Shown piece by piece: positions 15,752 to 24,669 of a stretch of DNA of 64,000 bases. The DNA is from a virus, in the IMG/VR virus record IMGVR_UViG_3300017917_002644, positions 1-64,000 of that record, one strand, 5' to 3'. The number at the start of each line of letters is the position of its first letter. Position 1 is the first letter of the stretch. The notes below the pieces were generated by a model. It was not told where the DNA came from and ran no database searches. It saw only the letters and a program-made list of their open reading frames with translations. The position numbers and the translations under genes were made by a program.

Positions 15752-16379
15752 AATCTATTTCTGTGTATAATTTGAACTGATGTATTGCTTGAAACTTAGA
15801 AACCATTCTACCATATTCCGTATGAGGTCTTAAATCAATTATTTTATTATTTTTGGATAATATCTCTATTGGAGTTGCATTTATAAATATTTCATTGTTT
15901 TTATCATCTATATTTGTAATATTTGTTCTATCAAAAATTGAGTATGATAACCCCATTCGTTTACATCCAAACTGAATTGCTTTACTAAATCCGCCGTTTC
16001 CAATAATGTTTACAGTATCGGTTATACTAATATACGAAAAAAAATCCATAATACCAACATAATCAGTATTATATCCAACTAATTTTTTATTTTTTATTAA
16101 AACGGTGTTTACTGCTCCAATTTCTTTTGCGGCAGTATCCAATTCATCTAATAAAGGTAATACCGAAATTTTATGTGGCATACTTAATGCAAATCCACTA
16201 AACCCCAAATGTTTAACTGATTGAATTGTTTGATGGATATTATCCGAATAGAATGATTTGTATATTGCATTTATACCGTATCTTTGAAATGCGTTATTGA
16301 AAAATATACATCCATTGTTTCCAGGATTTTCCGAAAAAGAACCGTATAATTTTGTATCTTTATTTATTTGTAAATTCAT
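15738..16379 (-). CDS. Shikimate dehydrogenase-like protein (AroE family)
   Basis: At 213 residues this is shorter than typical AroE (about 270). The core is clear: GFSGFALSMPHKISVLPLLD is the substrate domain with the catalytic Lys of the S-x-P-x-K motif (MPHK). IGAVNTVLIKNKKLVGYNTD carries the conserved Asn and the Asn-Thr-Asp. IGNGGFSKAI is a nucleotide-binding loop close to GxGGxxxA. The C-terminal part is abbreviated. Placed among capsule-type enzymes, it may act on a cyclitol or keto-sugar rather than on shikimate. It overlaps both neighbours (20 and 14 bases), as if translationally coupled. Confidence 0.8.
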   Translation of the reverse strand: MNLQINKDTKLYGSFSENPGNNGCIFFNNAFQRYGINAIYKSFYSDNIHQTIQSVKHLGFSGFALSMPHKISVLPLLDELDTAAKEIGAVNTVLIKNKKLVGYNTDYVGIMDFFSYISITDTVNIIGNGGFSKAIQFGCKRMGLSYSIFDRTNITNIDDKNNEIFINATPIEILSKNNKIIDLRPHTEYGRMVSKFQAIHQFKLYTEIDYEDA

Positions 16380-18273
16380 TTAACATTTCTGTTGATTTGA
16401 ACCATAACATTTTTGAAAATTTCTCATCATGCAATGGTGACATATTTAAGAATATTAATGCGGTTATTAGTTTAACTTTATCCAAATCGTATCCTTTTTC
16501 TACAATCCAATTTTCATAATAACTTTTAAACAATGTAAGGTTTTCTGAAATAGGGTATGTGTAATTTACAGAATAACTACCTTCTATAAAAGAAATGTTA
16601 TTTTCATCTTTCATTAAATCATAAGGTATTAGACACCCACCATACAGTTTAGCTAAATCATAATACACATCTCCACCCTCCGTATATCCACCAAATGACT
16701 CCCTCCAATCAATATATGTAAACTGTTTTATTTTATCGTTATATATTATATTATCAAATTGTAAATCACCATGAAACAATTCATAAAAAGGATTTTCATT
16801 GAATTTTGAATAATCTACTTTAGACAATAATTCTTTTATAGATGGATATTCTTTTCCTCTTATATTATGACCATTTTCATAATAATCTTTTCCATTTTTA
16901 TTAATAAATAATTCCAATCTTTCATTGGTTTTATCAATATAAAACTTTTTAATATGCTCTAATGAATTATTTTTTACAGTTGATAGGTTGTTTGATAGAT
17001 TGGATAAAAATTGTTTATATACATCCAAATTATCAATTGAATACAATGTATCACCATCACTCCAATTGTAATAAATAAAATCTTCAGTATTACCAAAGTT
17101 TGATGGAATTTGTTTTTTTAATATATTTGCTCTTTTTACTCTATTTTCTAATACAGTTTTATTAGGAACAAATTTTAAAAAATTATTATTTTCTTTATAA
17201 GTTATTTCACCATTGTATTTTTGCAGTGATAATGGTTTATCTTTAAAATATTTTTTTGCGTTTTTTAAATCATCAAAATTACCGGTATCTAACCAATTTA
17301 ATTTTTTAGATTTAAAAGTTGGATAATTTGCTGGATTAATAAACGCAGATACAACTTCTCCGTTTTGTATATTTGTTTCTAATTCTTTCCAAAAAATATC
17401 ATAATCCCAAACACCCGCTAAACCAATAAATGCCAAATTGAACCCATTTACATCTTTATTTCTGTATTCTAATATGTTATCGTTATTGTCAGTTTTTAGA
17501 GTTGAATATTTTTCAGGATAAGATGTTTCCGTTACACCTAACCAATTACCATCCAAGTGTGGGATTTTTGATGTTATTAAACAATCGCAGGTGGTTAAAT
17601 AAAACGGTCGTTGTAAATGTTCTTTACACTTTAAAGTTGAATAACCTGGACCAGAACCTTCACCATCTATGTTATCAACATCTACGAAAGTAAATTTATG
17701 ATTAGGATAGGAAATTTTACAATAATCTTTTAGGGATTGTCCTTTATATCCAGTTGCAATTATAAACTCATAATCCGTTGGGAATTTTTCAATAATATGT
17801 GAAATTATTGCACGATTGTTTATTGGTAATAGGGCTTTGTTTATTTGGGTGGTTAATGGTTCTAATCTACTTCCAAATCCTGCCGCTAATATTAATACTG
17901 CGGGAGTTTTATGTTCACCATCAATCTTACCATCGTTTCTTCCAAACTCATCATCTATTCTAAATACATCATCTACTTCGGGTGTAGAAACTTCTTGTAA
18001 GATAATATCTGTTAGAGCGATTACTCTGTGTTTTTTAGGAGGTGTTACATTAAAGTATTCACCGGCTTTCATAATTCTTTTTTCAACTACTCCTTCATCA
18101 TTTTCTAACCAAACTTCTGCTTCACCTGAAATTATGTAATTTGTTTCTTTTTTAAATTGGTGATACTGATAAGATGTTTTATAACCTGCATTAATGTATA
18201 TTCGTTTATAGCAATATTTATCATTTAATTCTAACCACTCTTCTTTCCCCCAAGGCTTTATAACTGTTTTCAT
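16360..18273 (-). CDS. Cupin, sugar nucleotidyltransferase and kinase fusion
   Basis: Three domains occupy 637 residues. Residues 1-105 are a cupin like that at the end of type II mannose-6-phosphate isomerases (IKPWGKEEWL, YQYHQFKKET, GEAEVWLEN). Residues 124-345 are a Rossmann-type nucleotidyltransferase (LILAAGFGSRLEPLT, Lys146; TTCDCL as the metal site). Residues 360-637 are an aminoglycoside/choline kinase-like domain (HGDLQFDN at 501-508, IDWRE at 521-525). Together these could phosphorylate a sugar or alcohol, activate it as an NDP derivative and isomerise or bind it, in one polypeptide. The start overlaps the SGNH gene by four bases. Confidence 0.85.
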   Translation of the reverse strand: MKTVIKPWGKEEWLELNDKYCYKRIYINAGYKTSYQYHQFKKETNYIISGEAEVWLENDEGVVEKRIMKAGEYFNVTPPKKHRVIALTDIILQEVSTPEVDDVFRIDDEFGRNDGKIDGEHKTPAVLILAAGFGSRLEPLTTQINKALLPINNRAIISHIIEKFPTDYEFIIATGYKGQSLKDYCKISYPNHKFTFVDVDNIDGEGSGPGYSTLKCKEHLQRPFYLTTCDCLITSKIPHLDGNWLGVTETSYPEKYSTLKTDNNDNILEYRNKDVNGFNLAFIGLAGVWDYDIFWKELETNIQNGEVVSAFINPANYPTFKSKKLNWLDTGNFDDLKNAKKYFKDKPLSLQKYNGEITYKENNNFLKFVPNKTVLENRVKRANILKKQIPSNFGNTEDFIYYNWSDGDTLYSIDNLDVYKQFLSNLSNNLSTVKNNSLEHIKKFYIDKTNERLELFINKNGKDYYENGHNIRGKEYPSIKELLSKVDYSKFNENPFYELFHGDLQFDNIIYNDKIKQFTYIDWRESFGGYTEGGDVYYDLAKLYGGCLIPYDLMKDENNISFIEGSYSVNYTYPISENLTLFKSYYENWIVEKGYDLDKVKLITALIFLNMSPLHDEKFSKMLWFKSTEMLNEFTNK

Positions 18274-19061
18274 ATTGTTTTTGTATTATTAATTTTTTCA
18301 ATAATTGTTTCAAATACTAATTTATGTCCAATTTCGGAAGTATGGTATGACCCCATTTCATCTGGATATTTTTTTGATAATTCTCCCCAATCTACCCAAA
18401 TTAAATTTTCTCTTGGTATATAACGTTTAAATTCTGTATCCCACGTTAAAATATAATGTTTAATTCCTGCATTTTTTAATAAAGTATGTGCAAGTGTTAT
18501 CATTCCAATATCATATTGTCTTTGTATGCTTTCATCAAATATTTCTAAAAAATAATTTTTTAATAATCGCATACGTTCCGGTCTTTCATTTTTAAATTTA
18601 GTAAAATAATTTAAATCTAAACCTTTATCTAATACATTATCCACATAATCTACTATTCCTAAATAATTTTCAGTAAACATTTTTCCATTATATGATTTAT
18701 CGGATTGTAATGGATTCCTCAATATCATTGGATATGTATCTCTACCGTATGGTGGATATTGGTGATAATTTACATCCGTATTATTTAATTCCCAATGTTT
18801 ACTATGATGTTCATTTTCTGGAAACCATTCTGTTCTATTGTATGAAGTTATTGCAACACATACAAAATCTATATCCTTAATATTTTGAACCGCATATTTT
18901 GCTTGTAAAAATATTGAAAAATTTGAACTTGAACCTTTAGCAAGATTTATTAGATTTTTATCAAAATGATTTGCCAATAATGAACCATATGGTTCGGTTT
19001 TAAGATTGTAACATCCAATCCCAACACTAAATGAATCACCACAAACAACTATGTTTTTCAT
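18270..19061 (-). CDS. SGNH-type hydrolase or acyltransferase
   Basis: This 263-residue protein carries the SGNH blocks: CGDSFSVGIGC (Ser nucleophile in GDSF, residues 8-11), LAKGSSSNFS (Gly and Asn blocks) and, near the C-terminus, GSYHTSEIGHK with the catalytic His. No signal peptide is seen, so it acts in the cytoplasm or on an intracellular intermediate. In glycan clusters such enzymes add or remove acetyl groups on sugars. It overlaps genes on both sides by four bases. Substrate unknown. Confidence 0.75.
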   Translation of the reverse strand: MKNIVVCGDSFSVGIGCYNLKTEPYGSLLANHFDKNLINLAKGSSSNFSIFLQAKYAVQNIKDIDFVCVAITSYNRTEWFPENEHHSKHWELNNTDVNYHQYPPYGRDTYPMILRNPLQSDKSYNGKMFTENYLGIVDYVDNVLDKGLDLNYFTKFKNERPERMRLLKNYFLEIFDESIQRQYDIGMITLAHTLLKNAGIKHYILTWDTEFKRYIPRENLIWVDWGELSKKYPDEMGSYHTSEIGHKLVFETIIEKINNTKTI

Positions 19062-19771
19062 AAACCTTTATTATAATTCCACCAATCTTCACTTATTTTA
19101 TGAAGTTCTTCAAACGATTTATCTAAATTATTTCTATGAGAACTTCTCATTATAGAATACTTTAAAACTTCATTTGGAATTTTCTCTACATAAATATCGT
19201 TTAAAACAAAATGTCTGGCTAAATGGTAATGTATATCTTTATAACTCAAATCACACATTGGAAATGTTAATATTGCATTTTTAACAGTTTCAAATTTTCC
19301 TAAAAACAACATGTCCTGTATAAACAATAATCCAGGTGGTGGAGAAAAACATATAGGTCCTAATGCATACAAATATTCGGTAGTTATATTTTCAATAAAT
19401 TTGTTTAGTGTATTTTCTTTGTTAAAAAATATATCAGGTCTGATTAATATAACATTTTCGTATTGAAAATCAGTAGTGTTTACCATATTAAATAGTTTTC
19501 TCCAATGATATACCATTTTATTACTATTAAAACTTATATATGGATTATCTTTTTCTATGCTTATTATAGCGTTTGGAAGTATTTTTAATATGCGTTCTTT
19601 AGTTACTGTTTCTATAATATCAATGTTTAACGCAGAATTTCTTTCATATGTTGTATCCCAAGTGCTAAAAAACACATCAGTTTCATCGTTATTTAAAAAA
19701 TTCCAAGATTTGTGAGAATTATCAAATTCTCTGTACATCCCACCTATTAGTACTGCTAATTTCTTTTTCAT
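19058..19771 (-). CDS. Divergent member of the SG-Q-x-R-T glycosyltransferase-like family
   Basis: This 237-residue protein is a distant relative of the six genes between 21.2 and 26.4 kb. The start LAVLIGGMYREFD replaces the usual SGQ-R-T block. TDVFFSTWDT matches the family's FFIHTWD, and VILIRPDIFF keeps the R-x-D block. DMLFLGKFETVKNA aligns with the later block (DDVFFSNS-type). The conserved acids suggest a metal-dependent GT-A-like transferase, but the family is not one I can name with certainty. Four-base overlaps link it to the genes before and after. Confidence 0.6.
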   Translation of the reverse strand: MKKKLAVLIGGMYREFDNSHKSWNFLNNDETDVFFSTWDTTYERNSALNIDIIETVTKERILKILPNAIISIEKDNPYISFNSNKMVYHWRKLFNMVNTTDFQYENVILIRPDIFFNKENTLNKFIENITTEYLYALGPICFSPPPGLLFIQDMLFLGKFETVKNAILTFPMCDLSYKDIHYHLARHFVLNDIYVEKIPNEVLKYSIMRSSHRNNLDKSFEELHKISEDWWNYNKGL

Positions 19772-20643
19772 ATCAAATTATTGAGTTTTATATAATTACT
19801 CAATTCTTCTGCCCATAGACGGTGTGAATCCGGAGAAGGGTGCCATCCATTGTATTTTTTTGTTAAAGTGGAATTATCTATAAAATTTTTAAATGTACTA
19901 ATTGGTAAATCTTTTTTGTAAAATCGAATTGGATTTATAGTTTCCCATAAAGAAGTATATTCAAACATATAAGTTTGTCTTGCATTATGGTTTGATTTTC
20001 TGTAAGAACATCCGTTTAATTTCAAATCTTTTAATTCATTTTTAACGTCCAAATCATTCCATTCACTTATATCTTTAGTAGGGGTTTGATAAAATGAATT
20101 AAAACATAACCATTTTATACCATTTGAATCACAAAAATTTTGAAGTTGTAATACATTCATAACATATCTTGTCATATATTCTTCAGAATTCCAAAAATAT
20201 GAAACATATAGTTCCCAAAATTTTTTCTGTTGTTCGGTTTCAAATATTGGAACTTGTGGCCATAACCTAAATCTGTAAGAAGTTTTTTCATCTTTGTACC
20301 AAAAAGAATTTCTTTCAGGAGAAGACCACCCAACTATTACTAACAAATTATCAGTTGATATATTTTTTGCTAAATAGTTTGATGAAATATATGTTATAGT
20401 TCTATTAAGTATTGTAGAATTATCATCGGCAGGCCATGCTAAATTTGTAACTTCTGCATCCATTAATTCTGCAAGGTGTGTTGGAAATATTTTAGGAATT
20501 CTGTAATTATCATTTTCTTCTAAAAAATCATATTCACCAACATAAGTTGTAGATGGATATCTTGCAACAATTGCAGGGTCTGCTATTTCGCATCCAAACA
20601 CCCAACTATCTCCATCGCATATTATTTTTAATCTATTATCCAT
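19768..20643 (-). CDS. SGNH-like protein
   Basis: This 291-residue protein begins with ICDGDSWVFGCE (Ser in GDSW) and ends with the block GWHPSPDSHRLWAEEL, which fits the D-x-x-H pattern of SGNH hydrolases. TNLAWPADDNSTI would supply the Asn block. The middle is Trp- and Tyr-rich. No signal peptide is present. It probably modifies a glycan or a tail-fibre sugar by deacylation or acylation. It abuts the next gene (one-base overlap) and is one of three SGNH-type genes in this cluster that are not close copies of one another. Confidence 0.68.
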   Translation of the reverse strand: MDNRLKIICDGDSWVFGCEIADPAIVARYPSTTYVGEYDFLEENDNYRIPKIFPTHLAELMDAEVTNLAWPADDNSTILNRTITYISSNYLAKNISTDNLLVIVGWSSPERNSFWYKDEKTSYRFRLWPQVPIFETEQQKKFWELYVSYFWNSEEYMTRYVMNVLQLQNFCDSNGIKWLCFNSFYQTPTKDISEWNDLDVKNELKDLKLNGCSYRKSNHNARQTYMFEYTSLWETINPIRFYKKDLPISTFKNFIDNSTLTKKYNGWHPSPDSHRLWAEELSNYIKLNNLI

Positions 20644-21266
20644 TATACTAATTTACGATAAAAATTTGTATTTAACAAATGTTTTGCAAAACTTCTATGA
20701 CCTTCATAAGACCAGTGGTGGTCATTTATTTCTCCATTTGTTACATCTACTATTTTTTCAAAATTATTTATATTTTCTTCAACATCCCATATTAAACAAT
20801 TTTTAACTTTTTTTGTATTTAATAACAATTTTTGTAAAAAATTAAACCTATTTATATTTCTTTTTTTAAAAAGATTACTCTGCATTAAAGTTGAAACATA
20901 CGTTATGTGTTCTATTTCATTTTTAGAATATTCATTTACTAATAAATTTGATGGATTTGGTGCAATGGTTAGTAGTGATTCATCTTTACTGTTAGGTATA
21001 TCATATCTGTGGTGAAAACTCATTTCAATAATAACATAATCGTTTTCGTTTATTTTATCATACACATTCAAAATTGTATCAAATATTTTATCATTAGAAT
21101 ATCCACCCATTCCATAATTTATCAACTCATAACCAATTTGATTTGATATTATTTCAGGCCATATTAAATCATATTCATTGGATTTATATTTTTCTGTATA
21201 TTCTTCACCTACTAAACAACCATTTCCGGCTGTAAATGAACAACCAAATGCAAATAATTTATTCAT
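20643..21266 (-). CDS. SGNH-like protein, short
   Basis: At 207 residues this is the shortest of the three SGNH-like proteins. LFAFGCSFTAGNGC gives block I with Ser in GCSF, NYGMGGYSNDKI gives the Gly/Asn blocks, and DHHWSYEGHRSFAKH gives the C-terminal His block. The SGNH order of motifs is intact although overall similarity to its neighbours is low. It begins directly after the seven-gene family block and is probably co-transcribed. Substrate unknown. Confidence 0.66.
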   Translation of the reverse strand: MNKLFAFGCSFTAGNGCLVGEEYTEKYKSNEYDLIWPEIISNQIGYELINYGMGGYSNDKIFDTILNVYDKINENDYVIIEMSFHHRYDIPNSKDESLLTIAPNPSNLLVNEYSKNEIEHITYVSTLMQSNLFKKRNINRFNFLQKLLLNTKKVKNCLIWDVEENINNFEKIVDVTNGEINDHHWSYEGHRSFAKHLLNTNFYRKLV

Positions 21267-22121
21267 CTATATAATTTTTTTTCTATTTTCTTCCGCAATT
21301 GTTATATTATTATAATAATCTCTGGATATTTTATAAATTTTATGCCAATCATTTAATCCATTTAACCCCAAATCTTCTGCTTCTTTTCTAACTACATAAT
21401 ATGGAATTGGTATTTCGCAATGTGGGTGTATGTTCCAAAGTTTTAAGTATCTATAAAGTAAAACGCCAGGACCACAAAAATTTTCAACATCTTCAATAAA
21501 ATGCCCATATTTTCTTTTTTCATCTGCTCTTTCTATAATATCTTTGTTCCATCTATACAAATTTGATATTATATCCATTGTTGGTGAATCCGAATAAAAA
21601 AACACATCATCAAATGATGGATAATTAAATTCGGTTGGAAATCTACCAAATGTGTTATTAACAGTATATGCCGTTAATGGATTTATTTTATGTAAATAAA
21701 ATTTTTTAAACGGTATCATTGGTTTTGCAAATCCATCCTGATAGTAGTTTATATCAAATCTGGTTTTTATTACCATATCGTAAACAAAATCGTTTTGTAT
21801 TTCGTATTGTTTTTTTAACCAAACACTTCTCATAAATGAATAAAAAAGTGCTTGCCAATTTCTACCATATTTTTCAAACGAATATTCATCATAATCCATT
21901 AATAACGGATTAAATGCTGCTTTTATTTCTTCTCTTTCATTTCCAATTATTTTATAATCTTTTTTTTGAGTTACAACTTCATTACTGTTTCTGTAAGTGT
22001 TTGTGTCCCACGTATGTATAAAATAATCAACATGAGCACCTATATTAAAATAACTTTTAATATTATCAATTGAGGTTCTCCATGTTCTCGGTTGTCCGCT
22101 TATACAAACTGCTATTCTCAT
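21267..22121 (-). CDS. SG-Q-x-R-T family protein, copy 1
   Basis: This 284-residue protein starts MRIAVCISGQPRTWRTS. I chose the ATG at 22121 because all paralogues begin at this block; the ATG at 22142 would only add a short leader overlapping the upstream gene. Family blocks are VDYFIHTWDT, the central SFMRSVWLKKQYE helix, MVIKTRFDINY (R-x-D) and SFDDVFFYSDSPTM. The fold is probably GT-A-like, with the acids holding a metal and a sugar nucleotide. The later FCGPGVLLYRYL and the pair of His differ from other copies, suggesting a different acceptor. Function as a glycosyltransferase is inferred. Confidence 0.65.
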   Translation of the reverse strand: MRIAVCISGQPRTWRTSIDNIKSYFNIGAHVDYFIHTWDTNTYRNSNEVVTQKKDYKIIGNEREEIKAAFNPLLMDYDEYSFEKYGRNWQALFYSFMRSVWLKKQYEIQNDFVYDMVIKTRFDINYYQDGFAKPMIPFKKFYLHKINPLTAYTVNNTFGRFPTEFNYPSFDDVFFYSDSPTMDIISNLYRWNKDIIERADEKRKYGHFIEDVENFCGPGVLLYRYLKLWNIHPHCEIPIPYYVVRKEAEDLGLNGLNDWHKIYKISRDYYNNITIAEENRKKII

Positions 22122-22122
22122 A

Positions 22123-23061
22123 TTATTTTTTAATAAGTTCATCTACATACGTTGTATTTAGAACTGTTCTATCAAATATATTTTCTTTAATTTCGTATTT
22201 TTCTTTTAATTCAGTTACAAACAATTTTTCATCGGTAGTTTTTGCATCTTTATAATAATACGCATCACATTCAAAGCATTTCATATACTCATCTATTGGA
22301 GAATATTTTAAACATTCTTTTCTATAAATTGTATAACTAGTTTCTCCAGCATGAAATTTTGTTCTACCTACCATGTCTAATACTTTTATAGAATTATCAT
22401 ATAAATGTCTTACAAATCCATATTTTGGTAATTCTCTATTTAATCTATATTCTTGCAAATATTTTTGATTGTATTCTAAAAAATACTTCGAAGCAACATT
22501 CATTACATCTGAATTTGAAAAGAATAAAACATCATCTACAAATTCACTATTTATATCAACATCAGATTCTGTGTTTTCTATAAAAATTCCATCATTATTT
22601 TCATCAAATAATTCTAATAAGTATTTTAATTTTCTTTGGTTCGGAAATATAATATCAGGTCTTAATTTTAATACATAATCATATTGAAAATTGTGTTTTA
22701 ATTCATAATCCGTTTTATATTCAACACTTTTCATAAATGAATACCAAAATGGTTGTATTGGACCAAATAATTCGTAATTATTTGTTTCAACAACTGCCTC
22801 TTTTTTTATGGTTTCATTATAATTTTCTATTTTAAATACTTTTGGATTATATATTTCTTTTATTTTTTCTATTGTTAAATCATCTAAATAACTTTCTCTA
22901 CTACCTATTATAGAACCATTGTAATTTCTATCTTTATTTCTATCCCAAGTGTGTATAAAAAAATCACAGTTTGAATACAAATCTCCTAAAAAAGATTTAA
23001 TATTTTCATGCGTATATAATCCGGTTCTAAATTGCCCACTAAAACAAACTGCTATTTTCAT
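22123..23061 (-). CDS. SG-Q-x-R-T family protein, copy 2
   Basis: This 312-residue protein shows MKIAVCFSGQFRTG, CDFFIHTWDR, YVLKLRPDIIF and FVDDVLFFSNSDVM in family order. It is closest to the copy at 24666-25622: both have an extended C-terminus with YRKECLKYSPIDEYMKCFEC or its equivalent and a Tyr-rich Asp segment. This shared extension marks a two-member subfamily and probably a recent duplication. It overlaps the next upstream gene by four bases. Confidence 0.66.
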   Translation of the reverse strand: MKIAVCFSGQFRTGLYTHENIKSFLGDLYSNCDFFIHTWDRNKDRNYNGSIIGSRESYLDDLTIEKIKEIYNPKVFKIENYNETIKKEAVVETNNYELFGPIQPFWYSFMKSVEYKTDYELKHNFQYDYVLKLRPDIIFPNQRKLKYLLELFDENNDGIFIENTESDVDINSEFVDDVLFFSNSDVMNVASKYFLEYNQKYLQEYRLNRELPKYGFVRHLYDNSIKVLDMVGRTKFHAGETSYTIYRKECLKYSPIDEYMKCFECDAYYYKDAKTTDEKLFVTELKEKYEIKENIFDRTVLNTTYVDELIKK

Positions 23062-23873
23062 AAATCGAAATAAAGTAAATTATTATTTTTTCTGTAAATA
23101 ATTTCATCCAATGATAATGGAACGTCATTCATAAAATATCTGTAAACTATAAAATCATTTTTTATTAATGAATTTATTATTATGTTATTCTTCATAACGT
23201 AATTAAAATGTAGTATTTGTCTATCTATTTGGTTATAAAAATTTTCAATATCCCAATCTACAAATCCTGTAGCCACATCCATAACTTTTGAATTTCCTAA
23301 AAAATGAACATCTTCTATTTTTATATCTGCTTCAGGAACATTTTTTGTATCCCATCTATAAACAGTTAATATATTAGATTCTAAATCAATATTTTTAATA
23401 TCCTTTTTTAATTTTCTATTAGAATCAAATGCAATATCCGGTCTTAAATGTATAACTAAATCATAAACAAAATTATTTTTTAACTCATAATTTTGTTTTA
23501 ACTTATTAACTTCATACCAACTCCAATATATTGGTGGTATTCCACATAGTTCTGCTTTTTTATTTTTTTGAAAATACTCATTTTGATTATCAATCGTAAA
23601 AATTTTAGGATTGTATATTTTTAAAAAATTATCTATTTTTGATTTTTCTAAAATTTTAAAAGGTATTTTTTCAATTTCTTCTCTTAAAGGTCTATCTGCA
23701 GTTGTTGCATATTTTGGATGTTCAACTACTTCACAAAATGCAACCGTTTCTATATCCCATGTATGAATAAAAAAATCAGTATTGGGTAATAATTCATCTA
23801 TGTAGTTTAGTAAACTATCTGAACATTCTATTCCCGTTCTAATTTGTCCACTAAAGCAAACTGCTATCTTCAT
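23058..23873 (-). CDS. SG-Q-x-R-T family protein, copy 3
   Basis: This 271-residue protein has MKIAVCFSGQIRTGIECS, TDFFIHTWDIE, LVIHLRPDIAF and IEDVHFLGNSKVMD. The C-terminal region is shorter than in copies 2 and 5 and lacks their Cys-containing extension. Its first 23 bases overlap the end of the upstream gene, an unusually long overlap for this block. A transferase role is inferred from the conserved acids and the neighbourhood. Confidence 0.65.
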   Translation of the reverse strand: MKIAVCFSGQIRTGIECSDSLLNYIDELLPNTDFFIHTWDIETVAFCEVVEHPKYATTADRPLREEIEKIPFKILEKSKIDNFLKIYNPKIFTIDNQNEYFQKNKKAELCGIPPIYWSWYEVNKLKQNYELKNNFVYDLVIHLRPDIAFDSNRKLKKDIKNIDLESNILTVYRWDTKNVPEADIKIEDVHFLGNSKVMDVATGFVDWDIENFYNQIDRQILHFNYVMKNNIIINSLIKNDFIVYRYFMNDVPLSLDEIIYRKNNNLLYFDL

Positions 23874-24669
23874 ATAAATTTTCTTCTCTTATTATCTCCA
23901 CATTCATATCTGAACGAATATTTTTAATATCAAACATTCTAATAAAATATCCAAAAACTTCCTCTATTTTAACACCTTTATCAAATACAGATTCAGGTAA
24001 AATTGGTAACCAATTATAAAATGAAGTTAGTATATCATATGTTTGAGAATCTGCATAAAAAAATATATCACCAACTAAATCATGAGGGAATGTATGAATA
24101 TTTGCACTATGCATACTATATATAGTTTTTTTCTTTAATGGTAATTCTAATTCATTTATAACAATATTTCTATCTTGGGGATTTAGTTTTCCATCAAATC
24201 TAAATTTTATACACATATCATACTCAAATTCATTTTCAATTTCATGCTGCCTTTTTAAATGTGCACATTTCATAAAACTATATAGTTGAGGTGCAGACCA
24301 ACTAACAACTGCCCCATTTGTGTTTTTATATTTAATTGCAGCTGTATCTATAAAATCTTTTCTACCATCACATATTGTATAATCTTCAATAAGATATTTT
24401 ACAGGATTTAATTTATAAATTAAATCATTAATTTCATTATCTTCTATTTTATAGTATTTTCTTGCCCAATTTATTTGAGGAAATCCCAAATCATGCCATT
24501 TGTGAGGTGGTATAGTGTTAAAATTCCAAGTGTGAATAAAATAATCAACTTGTATATTTTTACCATCAAATTTGGGATGTTTTTTAATTCCTTCAAATAA
24601 TAACTCCCAAGACTGATAACATTCTTTCCAAGTTCTAATCTGTCCACTTATACAAAATGCAATTTTCAT
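23851..24669 (-). CDS. SG-Q-x-R-T family protein, copy 4
   Basis: This 272-residue protein has MKIAFCISGQIRTWKECY, VDYFIHTWNFN, MCIKFRFDGKL (R-x-D kept) and VGDIFFYADSQTYD. It resembles copy 1 (R-T-W after SGQ, and R-F-D) more than the R-T-G copies. The cluster therefore contains at least two sublineages, R-T-W and R-T-G, interleaved along the DNA. Confidence 0.65.
   Translation of the reverse strand: MKIAFCISGQIRTWKECYQSWELLFEGIKKHPKFDGKNIQVDYFIHTWNFNTIPPHKWHDLGFPQINWARKYYKIEDNEINDLIYKLNPVKYLIEDYTICDGRKDFIDTAAIKYKNTNGAVVSWSAPQLYSFMKCAHLKRQHEIENEFEYDMCIKFRFDGKLNPQDRNIVINELELPLKKKTIYSMHSANIHTFPHDLVGDIFFYADSQTYDILTSFYNWLPILPESVFDKGVKIEEVFGYFIRMFDIKNIRSDMNVEIIREENLYEDSSLL

Noticed and set aside
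16028-16060. A fourth promoter-like ATATACGAAAA block inside the AroE-like gene
   Set aside because: There is no TTTG element 20 bases upstream and the -7 element is imperfect.
22122-22142. Upstream ATG at 22142 for SG-Q-x-R-T copy 1
   Set aside because: All other copies start exactly at the M-R/K-I-A-V block, which corresponds to 22121.
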